From: Theodoxus fluviatilis
Lineage: Eukaryota > Mollusca > Gastropoda > Cycloneritida > Neritidae
DNA: 27,445 bases
Assembly: GCA_034096865.1 (NCBI GenBank)
Contig: JAWQFJ010001820.1
Location: forward strand, 1 to 27,445
Direction of reading: 5' to 3'
Part shown: positions 9,262-18,538 of the stretch, piece after piece
Position numbering within the stretch: the first letter of the stretch is position 1
Layout: the number at the start of each line of letters is the position of its first letter
Position numbers and translations under genes: made by a program
Notes under the pieces: model-generated
The model's database searches: none
What the model was told of the DNA's origin: nothing
What the model saw: only the letters and a program-made list of their open reading frames with translations

Positions 9262-9449
9262 ATCCCCCTGTGGGTTCGGGGTAAGAATTGACCCACCACG
9301 TCTCCCTACGCGATTCGTAAGAGGCGAATAACTAGGGACACTGTGACTTGCTTTCCATTTATACTGTTCTAGTGATTTTTGGGCTTAATGGCCTTACATA
9401 GCCTACAAAGGCTGATAGGTCGTAAAACTCCATCCATCCATCCATCCAT
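9262..9449 (+). mobile_element. SINE-like (ATCC)n module, headless copy
   Basis: CCCCTGTGGGTTCGGGGTAA, TTGACCCACCACGTC, CGATTCGTAAGAGGCGAATA and AAAGGCTGATAGGTCGTAAA are followed by (ATCC)n. It is closely similar to the 3' module of the SINE at 7049-7252 but lacks the tRNA-like head. GTGGGT/ACCCAC form a short stem near the 5' end. Confidence 0.75.
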
Positions 9450-10458
9450 GCTGTCTTGTACAGGAGTAGGGAGAACACAAGTACATGAAGGAGTTTGATC
9501 TTCGTTCTACTCAAGTTCATGGTGCTATCTCTTCATACTGTATTCAGTCTGTTCCCTGTGTTGCATTTTGCCAATATATCATGACACACTACCATCTCTA
9601 AATCTATACATAGCCTTAATTTCACAATCAGCAGCAGCACCATCATCTAGCTTTTGTATTGATCTGCAAATATACTGGAATTAAAAAGAAAATTGCTTGC
9701 CACAACTTCTGCCTCCTTTCTCCTTGGACATGGAGCATTGTGGTTCACACTACATGAAGTGGATTTTACTGAAACCATTTACATGTATTGTCAAGTAGAG
9801 AGGGGAAGGCAGGGCGTTGGGCACCCCCTTTTTAAATTTCTGCAATTATTCTTTTCTCTTAAAAGTTACATCAAGTTAAACAGAGTAAACAAATTGAGGA
9901 CACTAATATCCAGTGAAAAATACCGACTTTCTTTGGTAAACTCGAAAATAAATATTTTAAACAATTTTTTTAATATATTAAGCCGCAGGAGGTTGGGGCA
10001 TTAGGTTCCAGCATAAAATGCATATTTTGGTAAGCTTTATCTCATCTAAAACATATAAAATAACTTACAAATGCATAGAATCACATAGGAGGAAAATGTT
10101 TCCTAATTTTAATTTTACTGTAAATTTTTCTTCTAATGTACAGGAGCAAGGTCCAAAATAACCTGATGCAGCCCTGCTGCCTTATTGGTAGCCTCTGACA
10201 GCTCAAAGCAACCCAACAAGTTGCATGTGATACCATTCATCAACAAATTTTAAGTGTGTGGTTTCCATTTATTTCTTCTGATCTGTGTATATTATACTTA
10301 TGGCAGAAACTGTTGTTTTCTTGACAAAATGCTACAGAATCAGGCATCGAAAATTGAACGAAAACAAACACCAACTAGTCTTCTATTGACAATGACATTT
10401 TCTATGTTCTTTGTGTAACCTATAATCTTTGGTAATACTAAGTAGGAGAATGATGTTG
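9450..10458. other. Spacer without recognisable genes
   Basis: AT-rich DNA between the repeat cluster and copy B. An open plus frame at 9693-10004 has no recognisable domain, does not start with ATG, and is probably chance. The only notable item is a 21-nt sequence at 10412-10432 that is the exact reverse complement of 12553-12573. Confidence 0.5.
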
Positions 10459-10703
10459 AAGGGGAGAGAACTCTCGCATGTCCTCTGGATACAAGATGGC
10501 GCGCTCGTATAAAGTTGATCCGAGTTCGGATGCCGTACGAAGTTCCAGCAAAGATCCTATATACGGGTCTTTGGTTCCAGCAATTAATGCCACACTGGAC
10601 TTTCCTGTGGCGTTTGGTTGTACAAGTAATCCGGCGAAATGTCGTTCCCTCTTCTAGGGACTTTCTGTGAAGTCTGCCTACCTACGACACGGGTTTGAAT
10701 TTT
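10459..10703 (+). promoter_or_regulatory. Copy B 5' leader / first-exon region
   Basis: Starts AAGGGGAGAGAACTCTCGC and contains ACAAGATGGCGCGCTCG (YY1-like, ATG at 10496). Compared with D and E it has a 32-bp insertion (within about 10546-10578) that includes a TTCCAGCA duplication and removes the early stop, extending the mini-frame. Homology to D and E resumes after the insertion at 10713-11968. Confidence 0.55.
10496..10657 (+). CDS. Small leader ORF of copy B (53 aa), possibly an uORF
   Basis: ATG 10496 in a CAAGATGG context opens MARSYKVDPSSDAVRSSSKD and ends CTSNPAKCRSLF before TAG at 10655-10657. D and E have the 19-aa version MARSHEVDPSSDAVRNSSN, and A a 21-aa version. The shared VD-x-S pattern suggests either selection on a short N-terminal coding exon or simple homology of the leader DNA. 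In B the 32-bp insertion puts the upstream part in frame with INATLDFPVAFGC. I do not recognise a domain, and it could be non-coding. Confidence 0.3.
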   Translation: MARSYKVDPSSDAVRSSSKDPIYGSLVPAINATLDFPVAFGCTSNPAKCRSLF

Positions 10704-10712
10704 ACTGATTCA

Positions 10713-11975
10713 CTCTGAGAGCATTAGCCTCCGCCAGGGAAGCCAAAACCACCCCTCCATGGCCTGTATCATTAATAACGGCAGCATGTTCTGCTAACCA
10801 GGCCTGACTCTACAAAGTTGAGTTCATTTTATTGGCTAAAAGCCATATATCCAAGTGCAGAGTCCCTCTGTGGGTTCGGAGTAAGAATTGACCCACCGCG
10901 TCCCCCTACGCGTTTCGTAAGAGGCGAATAAATAGGGACACCGTGACTTGATTTGCGTTTACTTGATTCTAGCAAGGCCATACATAGCCTACAAAGGCTG
11001 ATAGGCAGTAAAACTCAATCCATCCATCCGAGTGCAGAACGTGTATGCCCGCATCATGATAGTTTGGTTTCATCAACTTCGGGATGTGCGAAAAGATCTC
11101 TCTTTATGCTGTGTATGCTACAAAGCAGCTGACATTCTCCTTTCGGTTGTAAGCCCCAGACGAGATGACGGGTGACCTCCTAAATTTAATGGGTTCTTCC
11201 CTGGGTGAAACTCTGATCTTAGCAACATTTCATCAGGATCCGATGTGAACTTTGAACTGATGAACTCATGGACCAAGGGTAAAAGTACTAAACAATAATC
11301 TACTTGGCAGAGATGATGATCATAATGGGTGTGGTGACTTTGATCAGCTTTTCATCATGATGACGATGTTAATCTACACTTCCATGCATTTCTTCCATTC
11401 ATAGGTCTGTTGTGTTGCGCATTTCTTCCATAGTTACGTCTGTTGTGTTACTTGTACACATTTCTTCCATTGCTACATCTGTTGTGTTACTTGTACACAC
11501 TTCCTCCAGTGTAACATAATCTGTTGTGTTACTTGTACACATTTCTTCCATTGCTACATCTGTTGTGTTACTTGTACACACTTTTTCCATTGCTACATCT
11601 GTTGTGTTACTTGTACCCATTTCTTCCACTGTTACATCTGTTGTGTTACTTGTACACACTTCCTCCAGTGTAACTTACATCTGTTGTGTTACTTGTACAC
11701 ACTTCTTCCATTGCTACATCTGTTGTGTTACTTGTACCCATTTCTTCCACTGTTACATCTGTTGTGTTACTTGTACACACTTCTTCCATTGCTACATCTG
11801 TTGTGTTACTTGTACACATTTTTTCTTTGCAGACATTTTTTGGCCCATTGCAGATGATGTAGTTTTGAGGAAATCGCAATAAAAATGCTTTGAAAATTGG
11901 ATTCATGCTTCAAAGTGCTTTCTTCCTACAGTCAAGATGTTTAAAAGGCAGATCCTTTTACCTCACAGATCATTC
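10713..11975 (+). mobile_element. Dispersed repeat element, copy 2, inserted in copy B leader
   Basis: This is the second copy of the 7500-8686 element. It interrupts the leader of copy B between sequences that are adjacent in D and E (ACGGGTTTGA... and ...CAGTGTATGTCGTTAC). ACTGATTCA occurs on both sides, at 10704-10712 and 11976-11984, and looks like a target-site duplication. The 3' boundary is uncertain by about 8 bp because GATCATTC before the second ACTGATTCA also resembles the E locus; the duplication may be about 13 bp with mismatches. It contains the (ATCC)n module (10861-11029), the 39-bp minisatellite and the exon-like end with AATAAA near 11878. Confidence 0.65.
11405..11822 (+). 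repeat. 39-bp minisatellite, copy 2
   Basis: About ten units of the same 39-bp repeat as at 8200-8540, with more copies and cleaner periodicity. Unit variants alternate (GCTACATC or GTTACATC; TACACA or TACCCA), which indicates local duplication of multi-unit blocks. Confidence 0.9.
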
Positions 11976-12520
11976 ACTGATTCAGTGTATGTCGTTACAC
12001 AGTACTTGCTGACTAAACTTTTTTGGGGATATTCCTCGATACTTTCCGGAGCACTTTCATTTAGATGTATTTTAGAAAGGGGTGGTTGCACAATGATAAT
12101 GTAAAGGAGTCTTGTTTCTGGAAGTGGAAGTTTCGCCCAAGCTTTTGGGGTGCGCTACAGCCTACATCCAAAGACCATACATCCCAGTTGAACTTGAAGA
12201 GCTCTGCGGGTCTGTGACTCTGTCGCATTCTCTACACAACATGTAAATTCACGGATAGCGATTTCATTTCTCATTCTTATTGACTCTCTGTGTACTCTTA
12301 TGCTTTACGTTGGTGTCCTCGTGGTGTTATTTACAACCATCTTCCACAATTTACCCTCTCATTTTAGCCTCCTTCTCCTCCTCTTCCGGGGCCTGGTCGT
12401 CGCCGTCCTCTTCGTCGTCGTCGTCCTCCTCCTCCACACTCCCACTCCTCCTCTAACCCCCACCTCCACCCACCCCCTACCCCCCGCCGGCCTCCTCTTC
12501 GTTGTTGTTCTCCTCTGCCT

Positions 12521-12541
12521 CCCCCCCCCCCCCCCCCCCCC
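12521..12541. repeat. Poly-C run (21 nt) in copy B
   Basis: A homopolymer shared by position with the longer poly-C run of D at 20751-20778. Its length is prone to sequencing error. Confidence 0.9.
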
Positions 12542-12554
12542 TCTCACCCTCTCC

Positions 12555-12581
12555 AAAGATTATAGGTTACACATAATCTTT
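12555..12581. repeat. Hairpin AAAGATTAT-N9-ATAATCTTT (copy B)
   Basis: A perfect 9-bp stem with loop AGGTTACAC, directly after the poly-C tract and conserved in D at 20792-20818. It is absent at the equivalent place of A. Part of it (12553-12573) has an exact inverted match at 10412-10432. Confidence 0.7.
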
Positions 12582-13065
12582 GCCCTCTCCCAGTCCTCTA
12601 CCTCTTCTACTTCATCATCATCAAAGTTGCCTCTCTTCTTTTCTCTCATCCCTCTGCTCTCTTCCCTCTGCTCTCTTCCCTCCAGTTCTTTCATGGCTAG
12701 CCAGGTACACCCCCCACCCCCACCCTCCATGCTTTGTTGTCACTCGTGTCACTGATGTTGATTTCCATTATAATAGAGTGTGCTATCTGTTGACAGAGGC
12801 GCCAAAGGGGAGGAAGGCAGAGGAGGCCAGTAGAGACAGACGCTGTGTCCTCTGCACTGACCAGGCCCAGGACTGGACTCCTGCTTCCACCAAGCAAAGC
12901 CAGCAGACACAAGGAAAGCTGTGGCCCTTCTTGCTGCCTGAGGACCTGGAGAAGACCAGCCTTTCAACAGACTGGCTGCCCCTGGACAAGGACAGTTGTC
13001 CTCAACAGAAGCAGAAGACTTCCCATCAGAGGCAGAACACTTCCAGGCTGCCTGAGAGTGTGAGG

Positions 13066-13608
13066 ATGGAGGAGGACCAGAAGCCTGAGGTCTTGTCTCC
13101 AGAGACTCTGAGCACTTCTGCAGCCAGCATGGAGGATCCACCCGGTGCTGCTGTGAGGATCAAGTCAGAACCTGTAGACTGGGAGCACTCTGGTGGCAGT
13201 GTCCTTGACCCTGCTGTGACGACCTTGGGAGAGGAGGCTGTTGCTAGCCATCTGAAGTGTGATGTCAAACAGCTGCAGCAGCCACCTAGTCAAAGAACAT
13301 CTCCACAATATTTTCCTTTAGATAAACAGTCTCCTTCTGCCACTCCATTAGCACCAATGTCACAAGCAGCACCTTCAGTGCCAAAGAAGAGAAAGCGTGC
13401 TGCACCAACACCTCCTGAGCCTGCCTGGTTTGCGAAATATCGAGAGGAGGAGCAGTCGAGGCATGAGGAAAGGATGGAGATGGAAAAGGAAAGGATGGAG
13501 ATGGAAAAGGAAAGGATGGAGATGGAGAAGATGAGACTGCAGCTGGAAGCCAGAAGAGTACAGGCTCTAGAGACCTTGGCGAAAAGAGAGCAGAAAGACG
13601 AAGCATGA
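13066..13608 (+). CDS. Copy B: short family member with NLS and coiled coil (180 aa)
   Basis: Start at ATG 13066 (A at -3, G at +4), aligned with A and D. Residues 1-29 are the shared MEEDQKPEV... leader, with IKSEP at 32-36, one psi-K-x-E SUMO consensus. After HLKCDVKQ the protein jumps to LQQPPSQRTSPQYFPLDKQS. The whole middle region present in A and D (VKQE repeats, MRGEDFVV-x-RVHD) is missing, and the VKQE site is lost (VKQL). The C-terminal half has PSVPKKRKRAAPT, a classical nuclear localisation signal, then WFAKYREEEQS and a coiled coil built on the heptad ERMEMEK (three units) with MRLQLEARRVQALETLAKRE, ending KDEA. It is likely nuclear and possibly dimerises with D through the coiled coil (inference). 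Confidence 0.65.
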   Translation: MEEDQKPEVLSPETLSTSAASMEDPPGAAVRIKSEPVDWEHSGGSVLDPAVTTLGEEAVASHLKCDVKQLQQPPSQRTSPQYFPLDKQSPSATPLAPMSQAAPSVPKKRKRAAPTPPEPAWFAKYREEEQSRHEERMEMEKERMEMEKERMEMEKMRLQLEARRVQALETLAKREQKDEA

Positions 13609-13863
13609 GTATCGTGCCCTGGGCAGTGCCTCTGTTCAATGACACACCATGACACCTAGTGCTAAGTATCAATACTTTTGAATCTTGCATGAATTAATTC
13701 ATTACGGAGAGACACCCGTATACAAACAGTTAAAATGTCATTTTCTGGTGATTTTGACACGCAAGCAGTTTTGAGTTGTTTCAACCCTCTGCAATGTAAT
13801 TCCAATAGTCTCTCTATTTAAAACATGCTAGAACACATGTGGAAATGTGAAGAAAGAGCCTTA
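13609..13863 (+). other. Copy B 3' UTR-like region
   Basis: Closely matches the 3' flanks of C' (16454-16708) and D (23661-23870), including CACCATGACACCTAGTGCTA and TCATTTTCTGGTGATTTTGA. Identity ends abruptly at GAGCCTTAA near 13863, where unrelated DNA with zinc-finger relics begins. No AATAAA is visible. Confidence 0.55.
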
Positions 13864-13878
13864 ACCATCCCAGTGCCA

Positions 13879-13940
13879 TGAACCGATCTGGTCGGTTCAA
13901 GAATCATTGCCAGGTTGCTTGAACCGACCTTGTCGATTCA
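13879..13940. promoter_or_regulatory. Pair of 21-bp interrupted palindromes
   Basis: TGAACCGA-N5-TCGGTTCA at 13879-13899 is perfect. TGAACCGA-N5-TCGATTCA at 13920-13940 has one mismatch. Centres are 41 bp apart. They could be a paired protein-binding site or terminal repeats of a small element. Function is unknown. Confidence 0.45.
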
Positions 13941-13948
13941 GAATTTTG

Positions 13949-14490
13949 ATGGTTGATAAAGATATTATGGTGTTCTTAAGGAAGTACGAGTGTCCTCATT
14001 GTCAGTACACAGCTGGTCAGAAAAACGACCTGCAAAGACATGTAGAGACAGTGCATGAAGGTTTAAGGAAGTACAAGTGTCCCCATTGTCAGTACACAGC
14101 TGGGTAGAAAGGCAACCTGCAAACACATGTAGAGACAGTGCATGAAGGTTTAAGGAAGTACAAGTGTCCCCATTGTCAGTACACAGCTGGTCACAAAGGC
14201 AACCTGCAAAGACATATACAGAGAAAGCATGAAGGTTAGAAGAGGTACCCATGTCCACATTGCAATTACAAAGTTTGTGAGAAAAATCAAATGCAAAAGA
14301 CACATGGAGAGTGTCCATCAAGATTCCAAAAAGGATCAGCACTCCCATTGTGAGTACCAAACTCGCCACAAACATTTACTGAGGAAACAAGTAGACAGTG
14401 TCCATGAAAGTGAGAATGTAGCAATGTCCCCATTGCAAGTACAGATCCCAATCTCAAAGTTCCTTGTGCAGACATGTTGAACAGTGCACT
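13949..14490 (+). pseudogene. C2H2 zinc-finger array relic
   Basis: Six finger units are recognisable at 28-residue spacing. Fingers 1-3 have YxCPHCQYTAG...LQxH(V/I)xxxH (C-x2-C-x12-H-x4-H) with linker EGLRKY. Finger 2 contains a TAG at 14105-14107, and a TAG at 14237-14239 follows finger 3. Finger 4 (YPCPHCNY) is frameshifted before KRHMESVH. Finger 5 has lost its first Cys (HSHCEY) and the first His. Finger 6 (QCPHCKYRS...LCRHVEQC) is in another frame. The array is not translatable as one protein. The nearly identical repeat of fingers 1-3 suggests recent expansion before decay. It may be the lost 3' part of a neighbouring gene or an unrelated zinc-finger gene. Confidence 0.8.
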
Positions 14491-14810
14491 GTAGTTTGCA
14501 GGAGTACCAGTGTTCCAACACGGGTGTAACAGACTCTGGGTGACATGGGGGGGGGGGTGGGCGGAGAGGACCCTTCAATGACTAAGTAAATGAAATAGTT
14601 TTGAATACCCGGCACTAATAACATAGCATGTCCAGTATTGATAGTGACTTTACTTGTGATACCACTGAATAGTTTAGTTTGAAAGCCAGTGTAAAGAGCA
14701 GACTGCAGGTGACCCATGAAACATGCACAAGAAGCAACTTGAGGTAGTGTTTGTACTCATCCTTCATCTTGGGTGTGGGCAACCAGCTATTCTCCTGGCT
14801 GTTAGTAGTT
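14491..14810. other. Spacer before the assembly gap
   Basis: No gene is seen. A poly-G run sits at 14548-14558. Confidence 0.5.
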
Positions 14811-14820
14811 NNNNNNNNNN
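14811..14820. other. Assembly gap (10 N)
   Basis: Ten N bases mark a join of unknown real length between copy B with its zinc-finger relic and the C' block. Confidence 0.98.
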
Positions 14821-15497
14821 TCCTTCTGCTTCAAATGATTTTCCTCAACATAAGCCTGCAGCTGCATCTCCATGCTTTCCAGGCAAAGTGAATTTGAATG
14901 TTCAAATGTTGGTGAACATGTTGCATGGAATCCATGTTTTGCTCGTTTGTTTGTTTGGTTTAAAACAAACATTTTTAAATCATTAATAATTATTGTTCAA
15001 TTTGTTGTTATTATTATTATTAATCATGCCATACTAGATCATAATCATATTTTATGATTGTTTTCAACAACAGTTTAGTACATGAAACCATTAGAGTTGT
15101 TTCCATGATTGTTTTTTTAAGTCATTTCTGTCGCGATTTTTTGGTTTGAACGCCAAAACATGGTACTTTTTAAAGGCTGTTGTAACAAAAATGTAGGTAT
15201 CCAGCATAGTAGTTTGCACTTAAATTTATTTAGAGATATATGGCCAACATAACTGCCAAGTTTCATTGACTTTGGAGAAGTTTAAACCCCTGTTGCTAAG
15301 GAGTTTTTGTGCATACCCAGTTGTTTGTCTTTAAACGGCGATTTCTCAAAATGGCGGTTCATACATATGTCGACTTTAAAACAGTTTTACTCAACTTAGA
15401 ATTAAGCTACAGAAATAAACCTTACACCACCAGAAAGCTTATTTCTTGTAGTTTCTTGTGGTACCAACAGCAGGAGTAAAAAATAAAAGAATTGCAG
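14821..15497. other. AT-rich spacer without genes
   Basis: Short AT-rich runs and no supported reading frame. AAACGGCGATTTCTCAAAATGG near 15333-15356 has the look of old transposon DNA, but no boundaries can be set. Confidence 0.4.
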
Positions 15498-15512
15498 TGT
15501 GTGTGCGCGCGC

Positions 15513-15546
<34 letters not shown>

Positions 15547-15725
15547 CTGATCCCAAACTGGCAATGATCATCATCAGAATGCACCAGATTGCACCATTTT
15601 GCATCCTGGTTTTCAAAATTGTCTGCGGGAGCATGCCCCCGGAACCCCCTAGGAAACTATAGGCGCTCTGCGCCGTCGGTTCAGCACTTCGCGCCTTCAC
15701 AGCCTTAACACACACGCAAACATAA

Positions 15726-15761
<36 letters not shown>

Positions 15762-15770
15762 CCTCCTAAA
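15498..15770. repeat. GT/GC microsatellite and facing CA microsatellite
   Basis: (GT)n(GC)n(GT)n at 15498-15544 and (CA)n at 15705-15762 flank a GC-rich piece in opposite orientation. The facing tracts could pair. Confidence 0.8.
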
Positions 15771-16150
15771 ATAAAGTTTGGAAACACCCCCACCCCCCAC
15801 CCCCCACCCCAAAAAAAAAGAAGAAAAAAAAAGAAAAGAAGAAGAACTGATCCGCCCCTGAAGAGGGTACGGGGGATTCAGAATTCGTCAGCAGAAAGCT
15901 GTGGGAGGGACTGGAAAATTCCCATCCCAATCGAGCAGTGGCGAACTGACCACTGATGAGGAGGCAGCGGCGGATCAGTTCATTTTTTGGGGGGGGGTTC
16001 CAAACTTTTTTTTGTTGGAACGTTTGGGGGGGGGGGGGGGGGGTAGGCTATGAAGGCGCAAAGCACTAAACCGACACCTCAAAGCGGGTGGGTGGTGGGT
16101 TGGGGAGGCTGCGAAATGGTGCAATATGATGATCATTGCCAGTTTCAGGC
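15553..16150. repeat. Inverted pair of a repetitive element
   Basis: The arm at 15553-15710 (ACTGGCAATGATCATCAT ... CGGTTCAGCACTTCGCGCCTTC) is repeated as an imperfect reverse complement at about 16046-16147 (GAAGGCGCAAAGCACTAAAC ... GATGATCATTGCCAGTT). The space between has poly-C and poly-G runs (15786-15815, 16026-16043). It looks like two oppositely oriented copies of one dispersed repeat, or one fold-back element. Confidence 0.6.
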
Positions 16151-16242
16151 ATCAGATTTTGTTACCCCCAAAAAAACTTTTTTTTGCTGTTGGGGGGGGG
16201 GGGGGGTGTCCGGAAACCCCGGAAACCCCCCCACCCCTCGTC

Positions 16243-16453
16243 CGCTCCTGCAGCTGCCTGGTTTGCGAAATATCGAGAGGAGGAGCAGTCGAAGCATGAG
16301 GAAAGGATGGAGATGGAAAAGGAAAGGATGAAGATGAAGATGGAGATGGAAAAGGAAAGGATGGAGATGGAGAAGATGAGACTGCAGCTGGAAGCCAGAA
16401 GAGTACAGGCTCTAGAGACCTTGGCGAAAAGAGAGCAGAAAGAAAAAGCCTGA
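16243..16453 (+). pseudogene. Copy C': 3' fragment of the gene family
   Basis: Homology to B and D starts abruptly at CTGCCTGGTTTGCGAAATATC after G-rich repeat DNA and covers only the C-terminal coiled coil: WFAKYREEEQSKHEERMEMEK, an altered heptad section KERMKMKMEMEK, MRLQLEARRVQALETLAKRE and the end KEKA. No ATG, SUMO motif or NLS remains. The downstream 3 kb is the same as that of D, so this is the truncated end of a tandem unit, or its 5' part was lost in the assembly around 14811. Confidence 0.75.
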
Positions 16454-16812
16454 GTATCGTGCCCTGGGCAGTGCCTCTGTTCAGTGACACACCATGACAC
16501 CTAGTGCTAAGTATCAATACTTTTGAATCTTGCAGGAAATAATTCATTATGGGGAGACACCCCTATACAAACAGTTAAAATGTCATTTTCTGGTGATTTT
16601 GACATGCAAGCAGTTTTGAGTTGTTTCAACCCTCTGCAATGTAATTCCAATAGTCTCTCTATTAAAAACATGCTAGAACACATGTGAAAATGTGAAGAAA
16701 GAGCCTTAAACCTCTGAGAATTTTTGCCAGAACTATTGGAAATACATAGAAGATGGACAAAGCAAGTTTCCACAAGGTTTCTTTTTTCCCCGTTTTCTCA
16801 TTAACTACTTTT

Positions 16813-17660
16813 TTGACTCACATGCGAAGCAAAAGTGAGTCTATGTACTGAGCCGTGTCGTCCGTCCGTCCGGGCGGGCGGGCGTCCGTCCGTCCGTAAA
16901 AAACTTAAACGTTGGATTTTTCTCGGAGACTATTAAGTCTATCAACACCAAATGTGGCATGATGGTGTGTGATGACAAGGCCTCAAAAAACATACATAGT
17001 GACTTGACCTTGCTTCAAGGTCAAGGTCACAGGAGCCATAAATGTGGTCTCAAAAACAGTCATTTTTCACATTTTCCCAATTTTCTCCCACAATATTGAG
17101 AATGGCGACCTCAGCTACAAGTGGTATATAGGTCAAAGCAAGCCCTATCTTTTGATACCAGTTTGGTTGACCTTGCTTCAAGGTCAAGGTCACAGGAGCT
17201 CTTCAAAGTTGGATTGTATACATATTTTGAAGTGACCTTGACCCTGAACTATGGCAGATAACTGTTTCAAACTTAATAATTATGTGGGGCACATGTTATA
17301 CTTTCATCATGAGACACATTTGGTCACATATCATCAAGGTCAAGGTCACTTTGACCCTTATGAAATGTGACCAAAATGGGGTAGTGAACCACTAAAAGTG
17401 ACTATATCTCATGGTAGAAAGTGCCAATAAGCACCATTGTGCTTCCTATGTCTTGAATTAACAGCTTTGTGTTGCATGACATTGGATGACCTTGACCTTG
17501 GGTCAAGGTCACATGTATTTTGGTAGGAAAAATGTGTAAAGCATTTCTTTGTGTATGATGTCATTGGTAGGTTTAGTTGTTTGACCTTGACCTTGAAGGT
17601 CACCTGAAGGTCAAGGTCATATAAAGGTCAAGGTGAGTCGTATGGGCTTTGCCCTTCTTG
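16813..17660. repeat. Mollusc-type CCGTCCG / AAGGTCAAGGTCA repeat, copy 1
   Basis: Starts TTGACTCACATGCGAAGC and passes through a CCGTCCGTCCGGGCGGGCGG run. It then carries repeated TTGACCTTGCTTCAAGGTCA, AAGGTCAAGGTCAC and TGACCTTGACCTT motifs, and ends GTATGGGCTTTGCCCTTCTT. From memory this is a dispersed repeat common in mollusc genomes. At least six AGGTCAAGGTCA 12-mers occur on the two strands. It encodes no protein. Confidence 0.75.
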
Positions 17661-17661
17661 T

Positions 17662-18105
17662 GTGAACTTGAAATGATGCAGAAAATATTTGGAGCATTGT
17701 GCAGATCTGATTTTTTTCAGGTTGTGTTCTGTATGCATGTAGCAACATTTTGTCCCGTGGATTTGTGAAATGAGCCCCTGAGTCAGCAGCGATACATTAA
17801 ACAAGTTCTTTTTATAAGTAAGTATACTTTTCAAAAGTATTTGGACTTTTCCCAAAAGGATGTGACAAGTTTAAATATTGAAATGACAAATCTAAGGAAA
17901 CACAAAATTTTATTTTGCTCTATATAGACTGAGGTGTACCTTTCTTTTTAAGGACGACAAGGTGGTGGAGGAGGAGAATAAGAAGGACAGGGTGGTTAAG
18001 AAGAAGGAGGACAAGGTGGTGTGCGAGGAGGAGGTCGGGGAGGAGGAGAAGGAGGAGGAAAATTACGTGTTATTTTAAATACATAAGAGATGACCTACTT
18101 TTTTT
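17662..18105 (+). other. Segment present in C' block but absent from D block
   Basis: D passes directly from GCCCTTCTTG to TATCCATTACC at 24751. Here about 440 bp intervene. They include CCTTTCTTTTTAAG ending at 17952, a splice-acceptor-like site, followed by an open frame 17953-18078 of 41 codons reading DDKVVEEENKKDRVVKKKED and then Glu/Lys-rich to ENYVLF-stop. An AATAAA occurs at 18207-18212. It could be an acidic terminal exon like the tail of copy A, or just a GAGGAG microsatellite. Confidence 0.3.
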
Positions 18106-18349
18106 ATATCCATCACCATTTTCCATTCATTACCCATGTCTCCCCTTAAACAAGTTGTGATTGTGGGGTATTGTAAGCATCTGAAAGAAAAAGACTTGAC
18201 CTCTGTAATAAACACATGCGTTATCTCCATTTTGTATGTCTTTATTCATCTTTTCAAAGTACATATTATGTTAATGGTTTCTATGTGCTGTAGAAAATGA
18301 TACTCTGAGTCATGTACCAAGTCAGACTGGGCACAGAAAGGTCTACATA

Positions 18350-18500
18350 CACCATGAAAATTCATTTGATGGCCAACATGCCAGTGGGATTTGCACACAG
18401 CTGAAGTTTATGCTAAAGTACACACAACACATGCATACATTATGCTATATTCACCATGAAAATTCATTTGATGGCTAACATGCCAGTGGGATTTGCACAG
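18350..18500. repeat. 102-bp tandem repeat, block 1 (two units)
   Basis: Units begin CACCATGAAAATTCATTTGA at 18350 and 18452; the second is partial. The same repeat has three units in block 2. Confidence 0.8.
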
Positions 18501-18538
18501 ATTTTGCACACGAAAGGTAGAAGCATTACAGGTAAAGT

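Larger units (their letters stand above)
11985..12796 (+). other. Copy B leader/intron region
   Basis: Continues the B leader after the insertion and aligns with D (about 20219-21033) and E (about 27008-27445). It includes ATTTAGATGTATTTTAGAAA, TTCTGGAAGTGGAAG, ACGGATAGCGATTTCATT, a CTCC/CGTC tract, a poly-C run, a hairpin and CTATCTGTTGACAG, a likely splice acceptor ending at 12796. The exon that follows (from 12797) is open in the MEEDQ frame without an ATG in B. In A and D the same frame has stops, so this part is treated as 5' UTR. Confidence 0.5.

Noticed and set aside
9693..10004. 103-aa plus frame
   Set aside because: No ATG start, AT-rich composition, no paralogue or domain.
11399..11906. 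Protein of 13-aa repeats (TSNTTDVAMEE or CCVTCTHFF)
   Set aside because: The 39-bp minisatellite keeps all frames open on both strands; no ATG-anchored conservation outside the repeat.
12580..13065. N-terminal extension of copy B upstream of MEEDQ (CVLCTDQAQDWTPASTKQ...)
   Set aside because: It has no ATG start, and the same frame is interrupted in A (TAG) and D (TGA, TAG), so it is treated as 5' UTR. It is conserved in DNA, so a spliced coding exon in B cannot be fully excluded.
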